Shown: positions 1 through 9,155 of the stretch, piece by piece | Layout of the letters: every line of letters starts with the position of its first letter | Position numbering within the stretch: the stretch's first letter is position 1 | Assembly: GCA_038327195.1 (NCBI GenBank) | Contig: JBBQKU010000007.1 | Location: 62,001 to 126,000 of the forward strand | Direction: 5' to 3' | From: UBA4416 sp038327195 | Lineage (GTDB): Bacteria; Bacteroidota; Bacteroidia; B-17B0; Aurantibacillaceae | Length of the DNA: 64,000 nucleotides | The notes under the pieces: generated by a model | What the model saw: only the letters and a program-made list of their open reading frames with translations | Databases searched by the model: none | What the model was told of the DNA's origin: nothing | Position numbers and translations under genes: made by a program

Positions 1-2030
1 GTTTAGGTTATTCATTATATAATCAAGATAAACAAGTTGTAGGATTGATTGTTTTAATGGATGAATTACCGATTAAACAGTTAAGTGAAAAAGAAGAAAG
101 TATACAGTATTTTATTAATAGAACTGCTAATGAAATTTGCAGAGAAATAGCAGAAAAACAAGTTAAAGCAAGTGAAGAATTTAATTTAGGTATTTTATCA
201 TCCTTATCTTCCCAATTAGCAGTAATAAATGAGAGTGGTGAAATAATTGCTGTAAATGAATCTTGGGATAAATTTTCTTTGAATAATGGTACTGAAAATA
301 TTCGAAATACAGGTATAGGAAGTAACTATTTTACGGTTTGTGAAAATGCAATTAAAGCAGGCGATTTAGATGCAGAAAAGGTATTGTTGGGAATTCAATC
401 TGTTTTGAATGGGAAGAAAAGAAAATTTAGGATGGAATATCCTTGTAATTCACCAACAGAAGAAAGATGGTTTATCCTAAGTGTTAACCGGATGATAGGC
501 TTTCAAAAAAGAGTTGTTATAAGACATATTGATATTACCGAAAGTAAGAAAATAGAGCAAAAATTAGAAAAAAACGAATATAGATATCGAACATTGATTC
601 AAAATAGTCAGGAAATGATTTTTAGCGTAAATTCAGAAGGAAATTTTACGTTTACTAATAATCAATTTAATAAATTATTAAAATATTCTGAAAAGGAATT
701 AAAGGTTAAAAATTTGTTTGATGTCATAAGTCCTGAAACCCATCAAAATTGTATTAACCATTTCCATTCTGTTTTATCAGGTAAAAGCAACAAAAATGTA
801 TCAGTAATATTTATTACTAAAAACAATAAAAAAATATTTGCTAAAGGTAATTCAACACCTATCGTATTTAATGGTAAAGTAATTGGTACTCAAAGTTTTT
901 TTAATGATGTTACTCATGAAGTATTAACTCAAGAAAAATTAGGTAAAAGTGATGAAAGATATAAATATTTAATTGAGAATATTAACGATGCTATAATAGT
1001 AAAAAATAAACATGGTAAAATCATTTATGCAAATAATAGATTTCTTGATTTATTAGGATATAAGAATGAAGATTTAATTAATTTAAATATGAAAGATTAT
1101 ATCCATAAAACATCATTTAATAAGGTTAATGAATATTACACTGATTTTTTTAATAAAAAACTAGTTCCTGAAGTAATTGAATACCAAGGTATTCATAAAA
1201 ATTCTACTATCAGGTGGTTAGAGGATAAACCGTCTCTTATGATTGAAAATGGAGAAAATATTGGTATTCAAACAATAATTAGGGATGTTACGGAAATTAA
1301 AAATAAAGAATATGAATTGAATAAAGTTATAACTGAATTAACTAACAGGAATAATGAAATGATGCAATTTAACTATATTGTTTCTCATAATTTACGATCT
1401 CCAATAGCAAATATAATTGGACTTAGCAGTTTACTCGAACTGAAAGATACATCAGAAGATGAAAAACTGGTTATACTTACGCATATTAAAGAATCATCAT
1501 TAAAGATGAATGATATTATTAAAGATTTAAGTTTGGTATTAAACACAAAATCGAACTTAAATACTAAAAATCAAAAGGTTTATTTACATTCAATAATACA
1601 TGGAATAACAGAAACCCTTGAAAAGCAAATTGAACAAGCCAAATGTAAAATAACAACTTCTATTAGCGCTGATGCCAATGAATTATTTAGTGTTAAAAGT
1701 TATATAGAAAGTATATTTTTTAATTTGATTAGTAATGCCATAAAATATAAGTCTAGTAAACGAAAATTAATTATTAAAATTTCAGCAAAAAAAAGTGATG
1801 ATAAAATCATCATAAAAATTTCAGATAACGGAATTGGATTAGATTTGAAAGCAAATGGTGCTTATGTTTTTGGATTGTATAAGCGATTTAATTTTGAAAT
1901 AGAAGGAAAAGGTTTAGGGTTACACATGACTAAAAATCAGGTTGAAGCCTTAGGTGGTACAATTAAAATTGAAAGTGAATTAGATAAAGGAACAACTTTT
2001 ATTATTACATTAAAAAATGATAATTTATGA
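1..2030 (+). CDS. Sensor histidine kinase with several PAS domains (5' end outside window)
   Basis: The reading frame is open to the left edge, and the first 20 codons (ending VVGLIVLMDELPI) read like the end of a GAF domain, so this is the C-terminal part of a longer protein. Then follow about three PAS domains, a phospho-acceptor helix with SHNLRSP (His near base 1386), and an ATPase domain with N-box (NLISNAIKY), DNGIGL and GKGLGL motifs. No membrane segment is visible in this part, so it may be a cytosolic sensor. The stop overlaps the start of the next receiver gene by 4 bases (ATGA), so the two are probably translated together. The ligand is unknown. A TTG at 45 exists, but I do not believe it is the start. 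Confidence 0.9.
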   Translation, partial: LGYSLYNQDKQVVGLIVLMDELPIKQLSEKEESIQYFINRTANEICREIAEKQVKASEEFNLGILSSLSSQLAVINESGEIIAVNESWDKFSLNNGTENIRNTGIGSNYFTVCENAIKAGDLDAEKVLLGIQSVLNGKKRKFRMEYPCNSPTEERWFILSVNRMIGFQKRVVIRHIDITESKKIEQKLEKNEYRYRTLIQNSQEMIFSVNSEGNFTFTNNQFNKLLKYSEKELKVKNLFDVISPETHQNCINHFHSVLSGKSNKNVSVIFITKNNKKIFAKGNSTPIVFNGKVIGTQSFFNDVTHEVLTQEKLGKSDERYKYLIENINDAIIVKNKHGKIIYANNRFLDLLGYKNEDLINLNMKDYIHKTSFNKVNEYYTDFFNKKLVPEVIEYQGIHKNSTIRWLEDKPSLMIENGENIGIQTIIRDVTEIKNKEYELNKVITELTNRNNEMMQFNYIVSHNLRSPIANIIGLSSLLELKDTSEDEKLVILTHIKESSLKMNDIIKDLSLVLNTKSNLNTKNQKVYLHSIIHGITETLEKQIEQAKCKITTSISADANELFSVKSYIESIFFNLISNAIKYKSSKRKLIIKISAKKSDDKIIIKISDNGIGLDLKANGAYVFGLYKRFNFEIEGKGLGLHMTKNQVEALGGTIKIESELDKGTTFIITLKNDNL

Positions 2031-2416
2031 AAAAAATAGTTTTAATTGATGATGATTCCACCAGTAATTATTTATCAGAATTAGTTATTTCGTCAGTTAC
2101 GTCTGACTATGCAATCATTAGTTTTACTAATCCTGTTGAATTACTTCAACAAATTAAAGAATTAGAGATAGATGAAGATACCATTATGATACTTGACTTA
2201 AATATGCCTGAAATTGATGGTTGGGAGTTTATTAATAGATTTAATAAGACAGGATTATATTGCAATTTCTTTATTTTAACCTCGTCTTCAAATGTTTTTG
2301 AAAAAGAAAATGCTAAAAACTATCCTCAGGTAAAATATTTTTTCACAAAACCATTATCAACAAAGGATGTAGAGTATTTTTTAGATAGAAAATACCGAAA
2401 TGAAATTTCAAAATGA
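2027..2416 (+). CDS. Single-domain response regulator
   Basis: This 129-residue protein is only a receiver domain. It has the acidic cluster at residues 8-10, the phospho-acceptor Asp57 in ILDLNMP, the switch Ser/Thr in LTSSS and the conserved Lys in FTKPL. It has no output domain, so it probably acts by protein contact or as a phosphate shuttle. The 4-base overlap with the kinase upstream makes that kinase the likely phospho-donor. Confidence 0.9.
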   Translation: MKKIVLIDDDSTSNYLSELVISSVTSDYAIISFTNPVELLQQIKELEIDEDTIMILDLNMPEIDGWEFINRFNKTGLYCNFFILTSSSNVFEKENAKNYPQVKYFFTKPLSTKDVEYFLDRKYRNEISK

Positions 2417-2603
2417 TACATTTCAGTTTTAAGATCAATTTTATTATAATAAGAAGTTTCAAAATAATTAATTAAGGTTATATGGATCATTTTTTTAATT
2501 AAAATCATTTTTTTTTGGTTTTATTGAAATAATTTGTAAATTAGTCTCAGTTTATTTTTTTTCGATAAGTTATATAAATATACCGACAAATACGATCCTA
2601 TAA

Positions 2604-4013
2604 TTGCTTAAACTTAAAAACATAATATCTCATCTCGAGGAAAGTTTATATGTAACTATCGAGGAAAGTCTTAAGAAAAACAAGGCTGAAAATTCCTTAT
2701 TTTTGTTTAATTCATACAGAGCAAACCTTAATGATGCAATTATAATCGAAGAATTAAAATTAAGTTCTAATTCTTTTTATGTTCTAAAATCCAGATTGTA
2801 TGATAAGATTCAAAATCATTTGTCTGGAGAAATAAATATTACGCGAGAAGAACTTATTAAAAAGTTAGATACATTACCTCAAATGTGTTTCACTGAGCCG
2901 AGAGAAATTATTATTCCATATTTAGAAAAAATGGAAAGTGATTTGCTTAAATTTGATATGCATAAGGAGTTGTTAACTGTTTATAGCATATTGAAAAAAG
3001 TAAATTTGTTTACAGACAAATATTTTTATTACTCTCAATTGTATAATAAGCATATTGCTTACAATCTTTCAATTGAAAAATCGGAAGAAATTCTTGGCAA
3101 TTTTAATAGAATTATTGGTCAATATCACTTTTCTAGAGCCCCAAACTTAAAAGATGAACTTTTATTTATAAAAAAAGAAATAAATGTTCAGCACGATTTA
3201 AATCCATCTAGGCAAATAAAAATCATTAAAAATATTATAAATCTTCAATTATATTTATTTTGTGAAATTGATAGCGCTGATAATTCAAATATTGAAGAAT
3301 TATTAAGAGAAACAATAAAGATTATAGATGAATTGCCCGAATCTTCAATTTATAAGTATTGGATTACTGCATTAGATTATTTATCATTTGAATATTATTT
3401 TAAAATTGGCAGAAAAGAACAAGCTGCTATATTTTATGAATCAGTAAATAGTAAATTTCAAAGTATTTTACTTTATACTAATGTGTGCTGTACTCCAATT
3501 TTTTTAATTTCAAAACTAGCATTTATTCAAGAAACTGGCAGATTAAATGAATTGCTAGAATTTGAAAATGGCACAAAAAATACTGAGATTAACGATACTC
3601 ATTCAGCTGTTTGTATTGGAATATATGATGCAATGGTTTATTATCATAAAAATAATCTGAAAGAAGCTATAAATTGTTTGCAACAACTTATTAATGAAAA
3701 TAGTTTTAAGGATTATTTTCATATTAATATCGAGATTAAATTTACCCTAGCAATTTTTTATATAAAACTTAAAGATTTTGAAATGACATTAAGTATATTG
3801 AAAAGCATTTATCGTAAAATTAAATTAGATAAAATCGAAAATTATCAAAATGCACTTAGTTTAATAAAAGTTCTCGAACAAGAGACAAATAATAAAAGTG
3901 GGAAAGTTACAACAAAACAAAAGGATGATTTTTTGTTATTTATGGCTAGAAACAAAAATGAATGTGAAATATTAAAACATTTTTTATTTACCTTAAACAA
4001 AAAATATTCTTAA
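2604..4013 (+). CDS. Hypothetical helical-repeat protein
   Basis: This 469-residue protein is of unknown function. It is rich in Leu, Ile, Lys and Glu with a pattern of paired helices like TPR-type repeats, and has no signal peptide or membrane segment. Its N-terminal 60 residues (a short helix-loop block followed by LKSRLYDKIQNHL) resemble the matching part of the protein at 62150-63700 (LKAHLYYQLLKSLKL), so the two look like distant members of one family. The only plausible start is TTG at 2604, because an in-frame stop lies just before it at 2601. The receiver gene 9 bases downstream suggests a joint role in signalling. Confidence 0.6.
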   Translation: MLKLKNIISHLEESLYVTIEESLKKNKAENSLFLFNSYRANLNDAIIIEELKLSSNSFYVLKSRLYDKIQNHLSGEINITREELIKKLDTLPQMCFTEPREIIIPYLEKMESDLLKFDMHKELLTVYSILKKVNLFTDKYFYYSQLYNKHIAYNLSIEKSEEILGNFNRIIGQYHFSRAPNLKDELLFIKKEINVQHDLNPSRQIKIIKNIINLQLYLFCEIDSADNSNIEELLRETIKIIDELPESSIYKYWITALDYLSFEYYFKIGRKEQAAIFYESVNSKFQSILLYTNVCCTPIFLISKLAFIQETGRLNELLEFENGTKNTEINDTHSAVCIGIYDAMVYYHKNNLKEAINCLQQLINENSFKDYFHINIEIKFTLAIFYIKLKDFEMTLSILKSIYRKIKLDKIENYQNALSLIKVLEQETNNKSGKVTTKQKDDFLLFMARNKNECEILKHFLFTLNKKYS

Positions 4014-4022
4014 TTTTTATAT

Positions 4023-4439
4023 ATGAAAAGAAAAGAACCTAATTATAAATATCGTAATATTTTGTTACTTGATGATAATGATTTAGATAATTTTATCAAT
4101 GAAAAAATGATGGAATCAAATCTGTTTTCAAGAAAAAATTATATATGTACAAGTGGAAAGAGTGCCATTGAATTTCTTACTAATATAATTGAAATGGGCG
4201 AAAATGTTAATGGAAATTACCCTGAGATAATTTTTGTTGATTTAAATATGCCATTAATGGATGGATTTCAATTTATCGAATACTTTAAGAAAAATTTGGA
4301 ATCCAAACTTCATAATCCTAAAATTGTAATTCTAACCTCATCAATTTTTCCTGAGGATGTATCGAAAGCATTAGCCATTTCAAAAGATATAATCTTTTTA
4401 AACAAACCGCTTACAAAAAATATTCTTGAAAAATTGTAA
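4023..4439 (+). CDS. Single-domain response regulator
   Basis: This 138-residue receiver has acidic residues in LLLDDND, the phospho-acceptor Asp73 in FVDLNMP, LTSS at the switch position and the conserved Lys in LNKPL. There is no output domain. It starts 9 bases after the helical-repeat gene and is probably cotranscribed with it. It resembles the receiver at 2027-2416 in layout but has about 10 extra N-terminal residues. Confidence 0.88.
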   Translation: MKRKEPNYKYRNILLLDDNDLDNFINEKMMESNLFSRKNYICTSGKSAIEFLTNIIEMGENVNGNYPEIIFVDLNMPLMDGFQFIEYFKKNLESKLHNPKIVILTSSIFPEDVSKALAISKDIIFLNKPLTKNILEKL

Positions 4440-4655
4440 TCTAAGCTATTTTTTATCGAATTTTGTATTACAAAATATAGAAGTAGTTTGAAGTTCAATA
4501 ATTGGTTATGCTGATACTACATGGAAATTGTATAATGAGGCTTTGCTGAAATTGGACTATATTTTATGTGTATTTGGAATTATTCTAAAAGCTGTATTTT
4601 CTTACACATGCAATTTGTATTTAAATAGAGCTAATCTATTTTATTAAATCTTTGA

Positions 4656-4663
4656 TAGATTTG
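4656..4663 (+). promoter_or_regulatory. Possible -7 element (TAGATTTG)
   Basis: This is a full match to the Bacteroidota -7 consensus TAnnTTTG, 16 bases before the ATG at 4680. No TTG was found about 19 bases upstream, so it is a weak promoter candidate. The rest of 4440-4679 shows no gene or clear structure. Confidence 0.35.
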
Positions 4664-4679
4664 AATTAAATAGATTGAT

Positions 4680-4907
4680 ATGAAAAAGTTTATTATTGTT
4701 TTGACAGTTATTGCATTTCTGCCTATTATTATTTTTTCTCAAAATAGATTAGCAAGCAATGATAAAACCATTTTTTTTAATATAGATTATGGTTGTGATA
4801 AATATAAATTTGATTACGATTCTTTAAAAAATCGTCATCCTGAATTTTCAAAAGAAGTATTATTGTTAAAATGTAAGACTAAGCAAGTTAATGATACTAT
4901 TAATTAG
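4680..4907 (+). CDS. Small exported protein of unknown function
   Basis: This 75-residue protein begins with a clear Sec signal peptide (MKK, then a hydrophobic stretch, ending near FSQN). The mature part of about 54 residues is polar and has two cysteines (one in YGCDK, one in LLKCK) that could form a disulfide. No family is recognised. It stands alone between the signalling genes and the glycan genes. The 227 bases after it (4908-5134) hold no further gene. Confidence 0.5.
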   Translation: MKKFIIVLTVIAFLPIIIFSQNRLASNDKTIFFNIDYGCDKYKFDYDSLKNRHPEFSKEVLLLKCKTKQVNDTIN

Positions 4908-5071
4908 AATGATATTAGAATTAAATGGAAACTATATTTTGTTGATTTAGGCATTTTTTCTATTGGTATTCTAAATTATTTATTTCTGTGAGCCATCGCT
5001 TCCAATTGTTTCTAATAAATAAATTGTCATTTCAAAAAAAGAATACAATCGAAATCCTTTTAATAATTATT

Positions 5072-5079
5072 TATGTTTG
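5072..5079 (+). promoter_or_regulatory. Possible -7 element (TATGTTTG)
   Basis: A full TAnnTTTG match 56 bases before the glycan-operon start at 5135. No TTG is seen at the expected -33 distance. Confidence 0.3.
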
Positions 5080-5134
5080 AAAATCATTAAATAATCAATA
5101 AACTTGTAAATCAATTACAATTTATAAACAAAAC

Positions 5135-6160
5135 GTGCTAATCCCAAAAAATAGAATTCCAGTACTACAGATTGCTACAATTGGCATTTTACCATCTTTT
5201 ATAAAAAAACTAGTTTACAGATTAAAAGGATATAAAATTGGAGAGAATGTATCTTTGGGCATTGGAAGTGTTATCATAGGTAAAGAGGTTGAAATTGGGA
5301 AAAATTCAAGTGTCGGTTTTTTTACGATTATAAGAGCTAACAAAATTAAAATAGGTCGCTTTGTTAAAATTGGAGCATTAAGCGCCATTGATACCGAACT
5401 TTTTACTATAGATGATGATGCTCGAATTAATGAACAGGTTTATATTGGTGGAATGAAAACGCCAGAATCTGCATTAATTATGGGTAAAAGAACTATTATA
5501 ATGCAGGCCAGTTATATAAATCCAACCAAGCCAATTATTATTGGTGACGATTCAGGAATTGGTGGACATTGTTTGTTATTTACCCATGGTTCATGGAATT
5601 CGGTTTTAGAAGGTTATCCAGTTAAGTTTGCACCAATTACAATTGGAAAAAAAGTATGGTTGCCATGGCGTGTTTTTGTAATGCCAGGAGTTACAATAGG
5701 AGATGGAGTAGTGGTAGGCGCTGATTCGTTGTTGAATAAAGATATTCCAGCTAATTCTTTAGTTGCAGGTTCGCCTGCTAAAATTTTGAAATCAAATTTC
5801 CCAGAAGCATTATCTGAAATTGAAACAAAAAAAATAATCGATGATATTTTTAATGAATTCATTGCTTATTTAAAACATCATCAGTTTAATGTAACTCAAT
5901 CTGTTTTAAGAAATGGATTTGAATTAAATATAACTAATCAAAAAAACATAGCTTTTTTGAAATTTGAAGATACTTTTACAAATTCGACTTCAACTTCTAA
6001 TTCTATTTTAGTGTTGCGTAAAGGAAACTTGCCTTCGAATTTTAATTGCAAAATGGTAATTTCTTTAGAAAGTAAAGAAAGATTTGGTTCCAGCGAAATT
6101 GGAGAAGAATTTGTTAGTTTTTTATCGCGTTATGGTATTCGTTTTAATAGATTAGATTAA
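5135..6160 (+). CDS. Left-handed beta-helix acyltransferase
   Basis: This 341-residue protein has hexapeptide repeats (for example IGENVSLGIG, IGKEVEIG, IGKKVWLPW, VTIGDGVVVGA) that build a left-handed beta helix, as in O-acetyl- and other acyltransferases that modify sugars. The His in GGHCLLFTHGS fits the usual catalytic His. A short C-terminal region after residue 245 is outside the fold and not recognised. The start is GTG, as no ATG precedes the conserved part. It lies 2 bases before a DUF354 gene and heads a three-gene glycan unit, so it probably acylates a surface sugar. Confidence 0.75.
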   Translation: MLIPKNRIPVLQIATIGILPSFIKKLVYRLKGYKIGENVSLGIGSVIIGKEVEIGKNSSVGFFTIIRANKIKIGRFVKIGALSAIDTELFTIDDDARINEQVYIGGMKTPESALIMGKRTIIMQASYINPTKPIIIGDDSGIGGHCLLFTHGSWNSVLEGYPVKFAPITIGKKVWLPWRVFVMPGVTIGDGVVVGADSLLNKDIPANSLVAGSPAKILKSNFPEALSEIETKKIIDDIFNEFIAYLKHHQFNVTQSVLRNGFELNITNQKNIAFLKFEDTFTNSTSTSNSILVLRKGNLPSNFNCKMVISLESKERFGSSEIGEEFVSFLSRYGIRFNRLD

Positions 6161-6162
6161 CA

Positions 6163-7200
6163 ATGACGGTTCTCGTATATCTCGGACATCCAGCACATTT
6201 TCATTTGTTTAAAGAAACAATTAAAAATTTAAAAGCAAAGTCACATTCTGTAATTATTGTAATTAAGAGTAAGGATGTGCTCGAAAAATTGTTGATTGAT
6301 AGTCATTTAGAATATATAAATATTGTTCCTGATCAAAAGCAAAATGGTAAAATTGCCAAGTATTTTAATTTGGTAAACAGATTATTGGCGCTTACAAAAC
6401 TTATTATAAAACATAAACCTAACAAGCTAATAGGTTCGGCAGCAGAATTAGCTATATTGGGTAAAGTTTTTAAAATTCCATCCTATGTGTTTTTTGAAGA
6501 TGATTTTGAAGTAGTTCCTAAATTTGCAAAAATTGCTGGTCCTTTAGCAACATATTTAGTTTGTCCTAATTGTTGTAGTGCTTGGAAATGGAATGATAAA
6601 AAAATTGGGTATAATAGTTATCATGAGTTGGCATATTTACACCCCAATCATTTTACGCCTGATGTAAGCAAAGTAAGTTCAATCTTCGATTTTAAAAGAA
6701 AAAATTTCATTTTAAGATTCGCACAATTAACAGCGTATCATGATGTTGGAAAATCAGGAATAACAACTCAAGTTGCACAGCAATTAATTGATTTGCTTTT
6801 GCCGCATGGTAATGTTTATATTACTTCTGAACGAACTTTAGAAGCACAATTTGAAAAATATAGAATTCAGATTTCACCTTTAGATATTCATCATGCACTT
6901 TATTTTGCAGATATGTATATTGGAGATAGTCAAACAATGACCGCAGAAGCTGCCGTTTTAGGAACTCCAGCCATACGTTTTAATGATTTTGTTGGAGAAT
7001 TATCTTATTTGGAAGAATTGGAACATGTTTTTCATCTTACTTTCGGCATTAAAACAACAGAGCCTGAAATGCTAATAGCAAAAACAAAACAGTTGCTCAA
7101 TATGCCAGATTTAAAAGAGATTTGGGCAACACGTAGAAAAGTAATGTTAGATAAAAGTATAAATTTTGCTGAATTTATGACCACATTAATTGAAAAGTGA
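6163..7200 (+). CDS. DUF354 family protein, putative surface-glycan biosynthesis
   Basis: This 345-residue protein has a GT-B-like plan: an N-terminal Rossmann start (LVYLGHPAHFHLF), GSAAELAILGK in the middle, and a C-terminal nucleotide-sugar-binding-like part with GDSQTMTAEAAVLGTPAI. That pattern is typical of DUF354 proteins found in polysaccharide loci. The exact reaction is unknown. It is flanked by the acyltransferase and a sugar-phosphate transferase, with 2- and 32-base gaps, and is probably in one operon with them. Confidence 0.7.
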   Translation: MTVLVYLGHPAHFHLFKETIKNLKAKSHSVIIVIKSKDVLEKLLIDSHLEYINIVPDQKQNGKIAKYFNLVNRLLALTKLIIKHKPNKLIGSAAELAILGKVFKIPSYVFFEDDFEVVPKFAKIAGPLATYLVCPNCCSAWKWNDKKIGYNSYHELAYLHPNHFTPDVSKVSSIFDFKRKNFILRFAQLTAYHDVGKSGITTQVAQQLIDLLLPHGNVYITSERTLEAQFEKYRIQISPLDIHHALYFADMYIGDSQTMTAEAAVLGTPAIRFNDFVGELSYLEELEHVFHLTFGIKTTEPEMLIAKTKQLLNMPDLKEIWATRRKVMLDKSINFAEFMTTLIEK

Positions 7201-7232
7201 AAACTTTAACTAAATTAGTGATTTAAAGTACT

Positions 7233-8270
7233 ATGAATAAAGATCTCTTAATAAAAGAACAAGGCATTGCTTCTGTAGATTTTATTACAAATTTTACTGG
7301 TGATAATTTTGAAGATAGTTTGATATTAAGAACGAATGATGTTTTTAATATTGAATTAATAGATGCCAATACCTATAAGAATATTGTTAATCTTAATAAG
7401 ATAAATGATATCAATGGTATTAATAAATTTCTAAGTACAGTAAATTCTAAGCTTTCTGAAAATTGTGTTTTTATTGGTTGTGTAGAAACTTATATGCAAC
7501 GCAAAAAAAGATTACTTAGAAAATACCCATTTTTTATTGCTCAAATATATTTCTTTTTAGATTTTATATTTAAGCGAATATTCCCTAAATTATTTTTAAC
7601 AAGATGGTTGTATTTTTTCATCACTGCTGGTAGAAATAGAGTTTTATCAAAAGCAGAAGCTTTAGGAAGAATTGTATTTAATGGTTTTGATATTGTTGAA
7701 GTAAATGAAATAGGAAATTTGACCTATTTTGCTTGTAAAAAAACGGTAAGACCAATTCCTTCTAAAATTCCATCTTTTGGTTTATTTTTTAAGATGAAAC
7801 GTATCGGTAAAAATAATGAATTAATTACCGTTTATAAAGTACGAACCATGCATCCGTATGCTGAATACATACAAAGCTATATTTTTGAAACCAATAATTT
7901 AAGAGATGGTGGAAAAATTAAAGATGATTATAGAATTACCAGTTGGGGTAAAATTTTAAGAAAATTGTGGATTGATGAATTACCAATGGCGATTAACTTA
8001 TTAAAAGGAGAAATTAAATTAGTAGGAATTCGTCCTTTAAGTCAACATTACTTGAGTTTATATTCAGATGAATTAAAGCAAAAGCGGATTTTAGCTAAAC
8101 CAGGATTAATACCTCCTTTTTATGCAGATATGCCAATCACTTTCGAGGAAATTATGAATTCGGAATTGAATTATTTGAATTTACACCAACAAAATCCTAT
8201 AAAAACAGATTTAAATTATTTTTTCAGAGCATTAAAAAATATCCTTTTCAAAAATGCGAGAACTAATTGA
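7233..8270 (+). CDS. Bacterial sugar-phosphate transferase (initiating phosphoglycosyl transferase)
   Basis: The C-terminal part carries the monotopic phosphoglycosyl transferase motifs: KVRTMHPYAE, DDYRITSWGKILRK, the Asp-Glu pair in IDELPMAINLLKGEIKL and VGIRPLS. Such enzymes move a sugar phosphate onto undecaprenyl phosphate to begin a glycan. The N-terminal 170 residues lack the usual multi-pass WbaP/WcaJ region; there is a hydrophobic block at about residues 100-135 that could be a membrane hairpin. It is the last gene of the glycan unit and converges on the minus-strand gene at 8274 with only 3 bases between. Confidence 0.8.
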   Translation: MNKDLLIKEQGIASVDFITNFTGDNFEDSLILRTNDVFNIELIDANTYKNIVNLNKINDINGINKFLSTVNSKLSENCVFIGCVETYMQRKKRLLRKYPFFIAQIYFFLDFIFKRIFPKLFLTRWLYFFITAGRNRVLSKAEALGRIVFNGFDIVEVNEIGNLTYFACKKTVRPIPSKIPSFGLFFKMKRIGKNNELITVYKVRTMHPYAEYIQSYIFETNNLRDGGKIKDDYRITSWGKILRKLWIDELPMAINLLKGEIKLVGIRPLSQHYLSLYSDELKQKRILAKPGLIPPFYADMPITFEEIMNSELNYLNLHQQNPIKTDLNYFFRALKNILFKNARTN

Positions 8271-8273
8271 GAA

Positions 8274-9155
8274 TTAGATTTTTTTTAATTCTTTTATAAT
8301 CATTTCTGAAATATCTATTTTATTAGATTCATGAGGAATTGTGTTACAAGTAATTACATTCATAGTTCCTGATTTTTTAAGGTCATTATATGCATCATTA
8401 GCAAATACGGCGTGAACACCAATACATATTGGAGCTTTCATACCAGCATGATTAAGATGTTGAACTGTTTCAATCATAGTTCGGGCTGTAGATATAATAT
8501 CATCTACTAATACAGGAATATGGTTTTTATATTTTTCGATATGAGGAATTGATACTTCAACATCTCTATCGCCATGACGTATTTTTTCTAAAACAATAAA
8601 TGGAACTTCTGCATTTTTTGCTACTTCCGAAACCCATTGTTCACTTTCGCTATCGGGACCAATTAATAACGCATTTGGAATATTAATTTTAATCCAATTT
8701 GAAATTAATACAGATGCGTGCAAAACTGAACAGGGAATTGAATAGATTTCATTCATTGATGTTCTGCGATGTAAATGTGGGTCAATTGTAATAATACGAT
8801 TAACAATGGATGAAAGAATACTAGCAAAGTATTCCGAAGTGACAGCTTCACCCGAATTAAATTGTTTGTCTTGTCTCATATAAGACAAATATGGAGCAAC
8901 TAAACAAACTGATTTTACTTTTAAATCTTTTAATAGTTTACAAAAGAATATTAGGGGTAATATTTTGGTATCTGGTTCATGTAAAGTACATACAATAATT
9001 ATTTCGCGATTTTCAACATCGCTTAATATTCTCACATAAGTTTCTCCATCAGGAAATTGGCGTTGGTTAAATTCTCCAATTTCCCCATTAATTCCTTGCA
9101 CGATACTTTTTGATAGAATTTCATTCCCTGGTAAAGCAAAAACAATTGGTTTCAT
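8274..9155 (-). CDS. Ribose-phosphate pyrophosphokinase family protein
   Basis: This 293-residue protein has PRPP-synthase signatures: RQFPDGETYVRI, PYLSYMRQDKQF, IDPHLH, the Lys in LEKIRHGDRDVEV and the PRPP-binding loop VLVDDIISTARTM. It is shorter than the housekeeping enzyme (about 310 residues). Its start shares one base with the stop of the AMP-phosphorylase-like gene (TAATG), so the two are translationally coupled. That pairing suggests a paralogue for nucleotide salvage or ribose-bisphosphate use, not the main PRPP synthase. Whether it uses ribose 5-phosphate or ribose 1,5-bisphosphate cannot be told. Confidence 0.8.
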   Translation of the reverse strand: MKPIVFALPGNEILSKSIVQGINGEIGEFNQRQFPDGETYVRILSDVENREIIIVCTLHEPDTKILPLIFFCKLLKDLKVKSVCLVAPYLSYMRQDKQFNSGEAVTSEYFASILSSIVNRIITIDPHLHRRTSMNEIYSIPCSVLHASVLISNWIKINIPNALLIGPDSESEQWVSEVAKNAEVPFIVLEKIRHGDRDVEVSIPHIEKYKNHIPVLVDDIISTARTMIETVQHLNHAGMKAPICIGVHAVFANDAYNDLKKSGTMNVITCNTIPHESNKIDISEMIIKELKKI

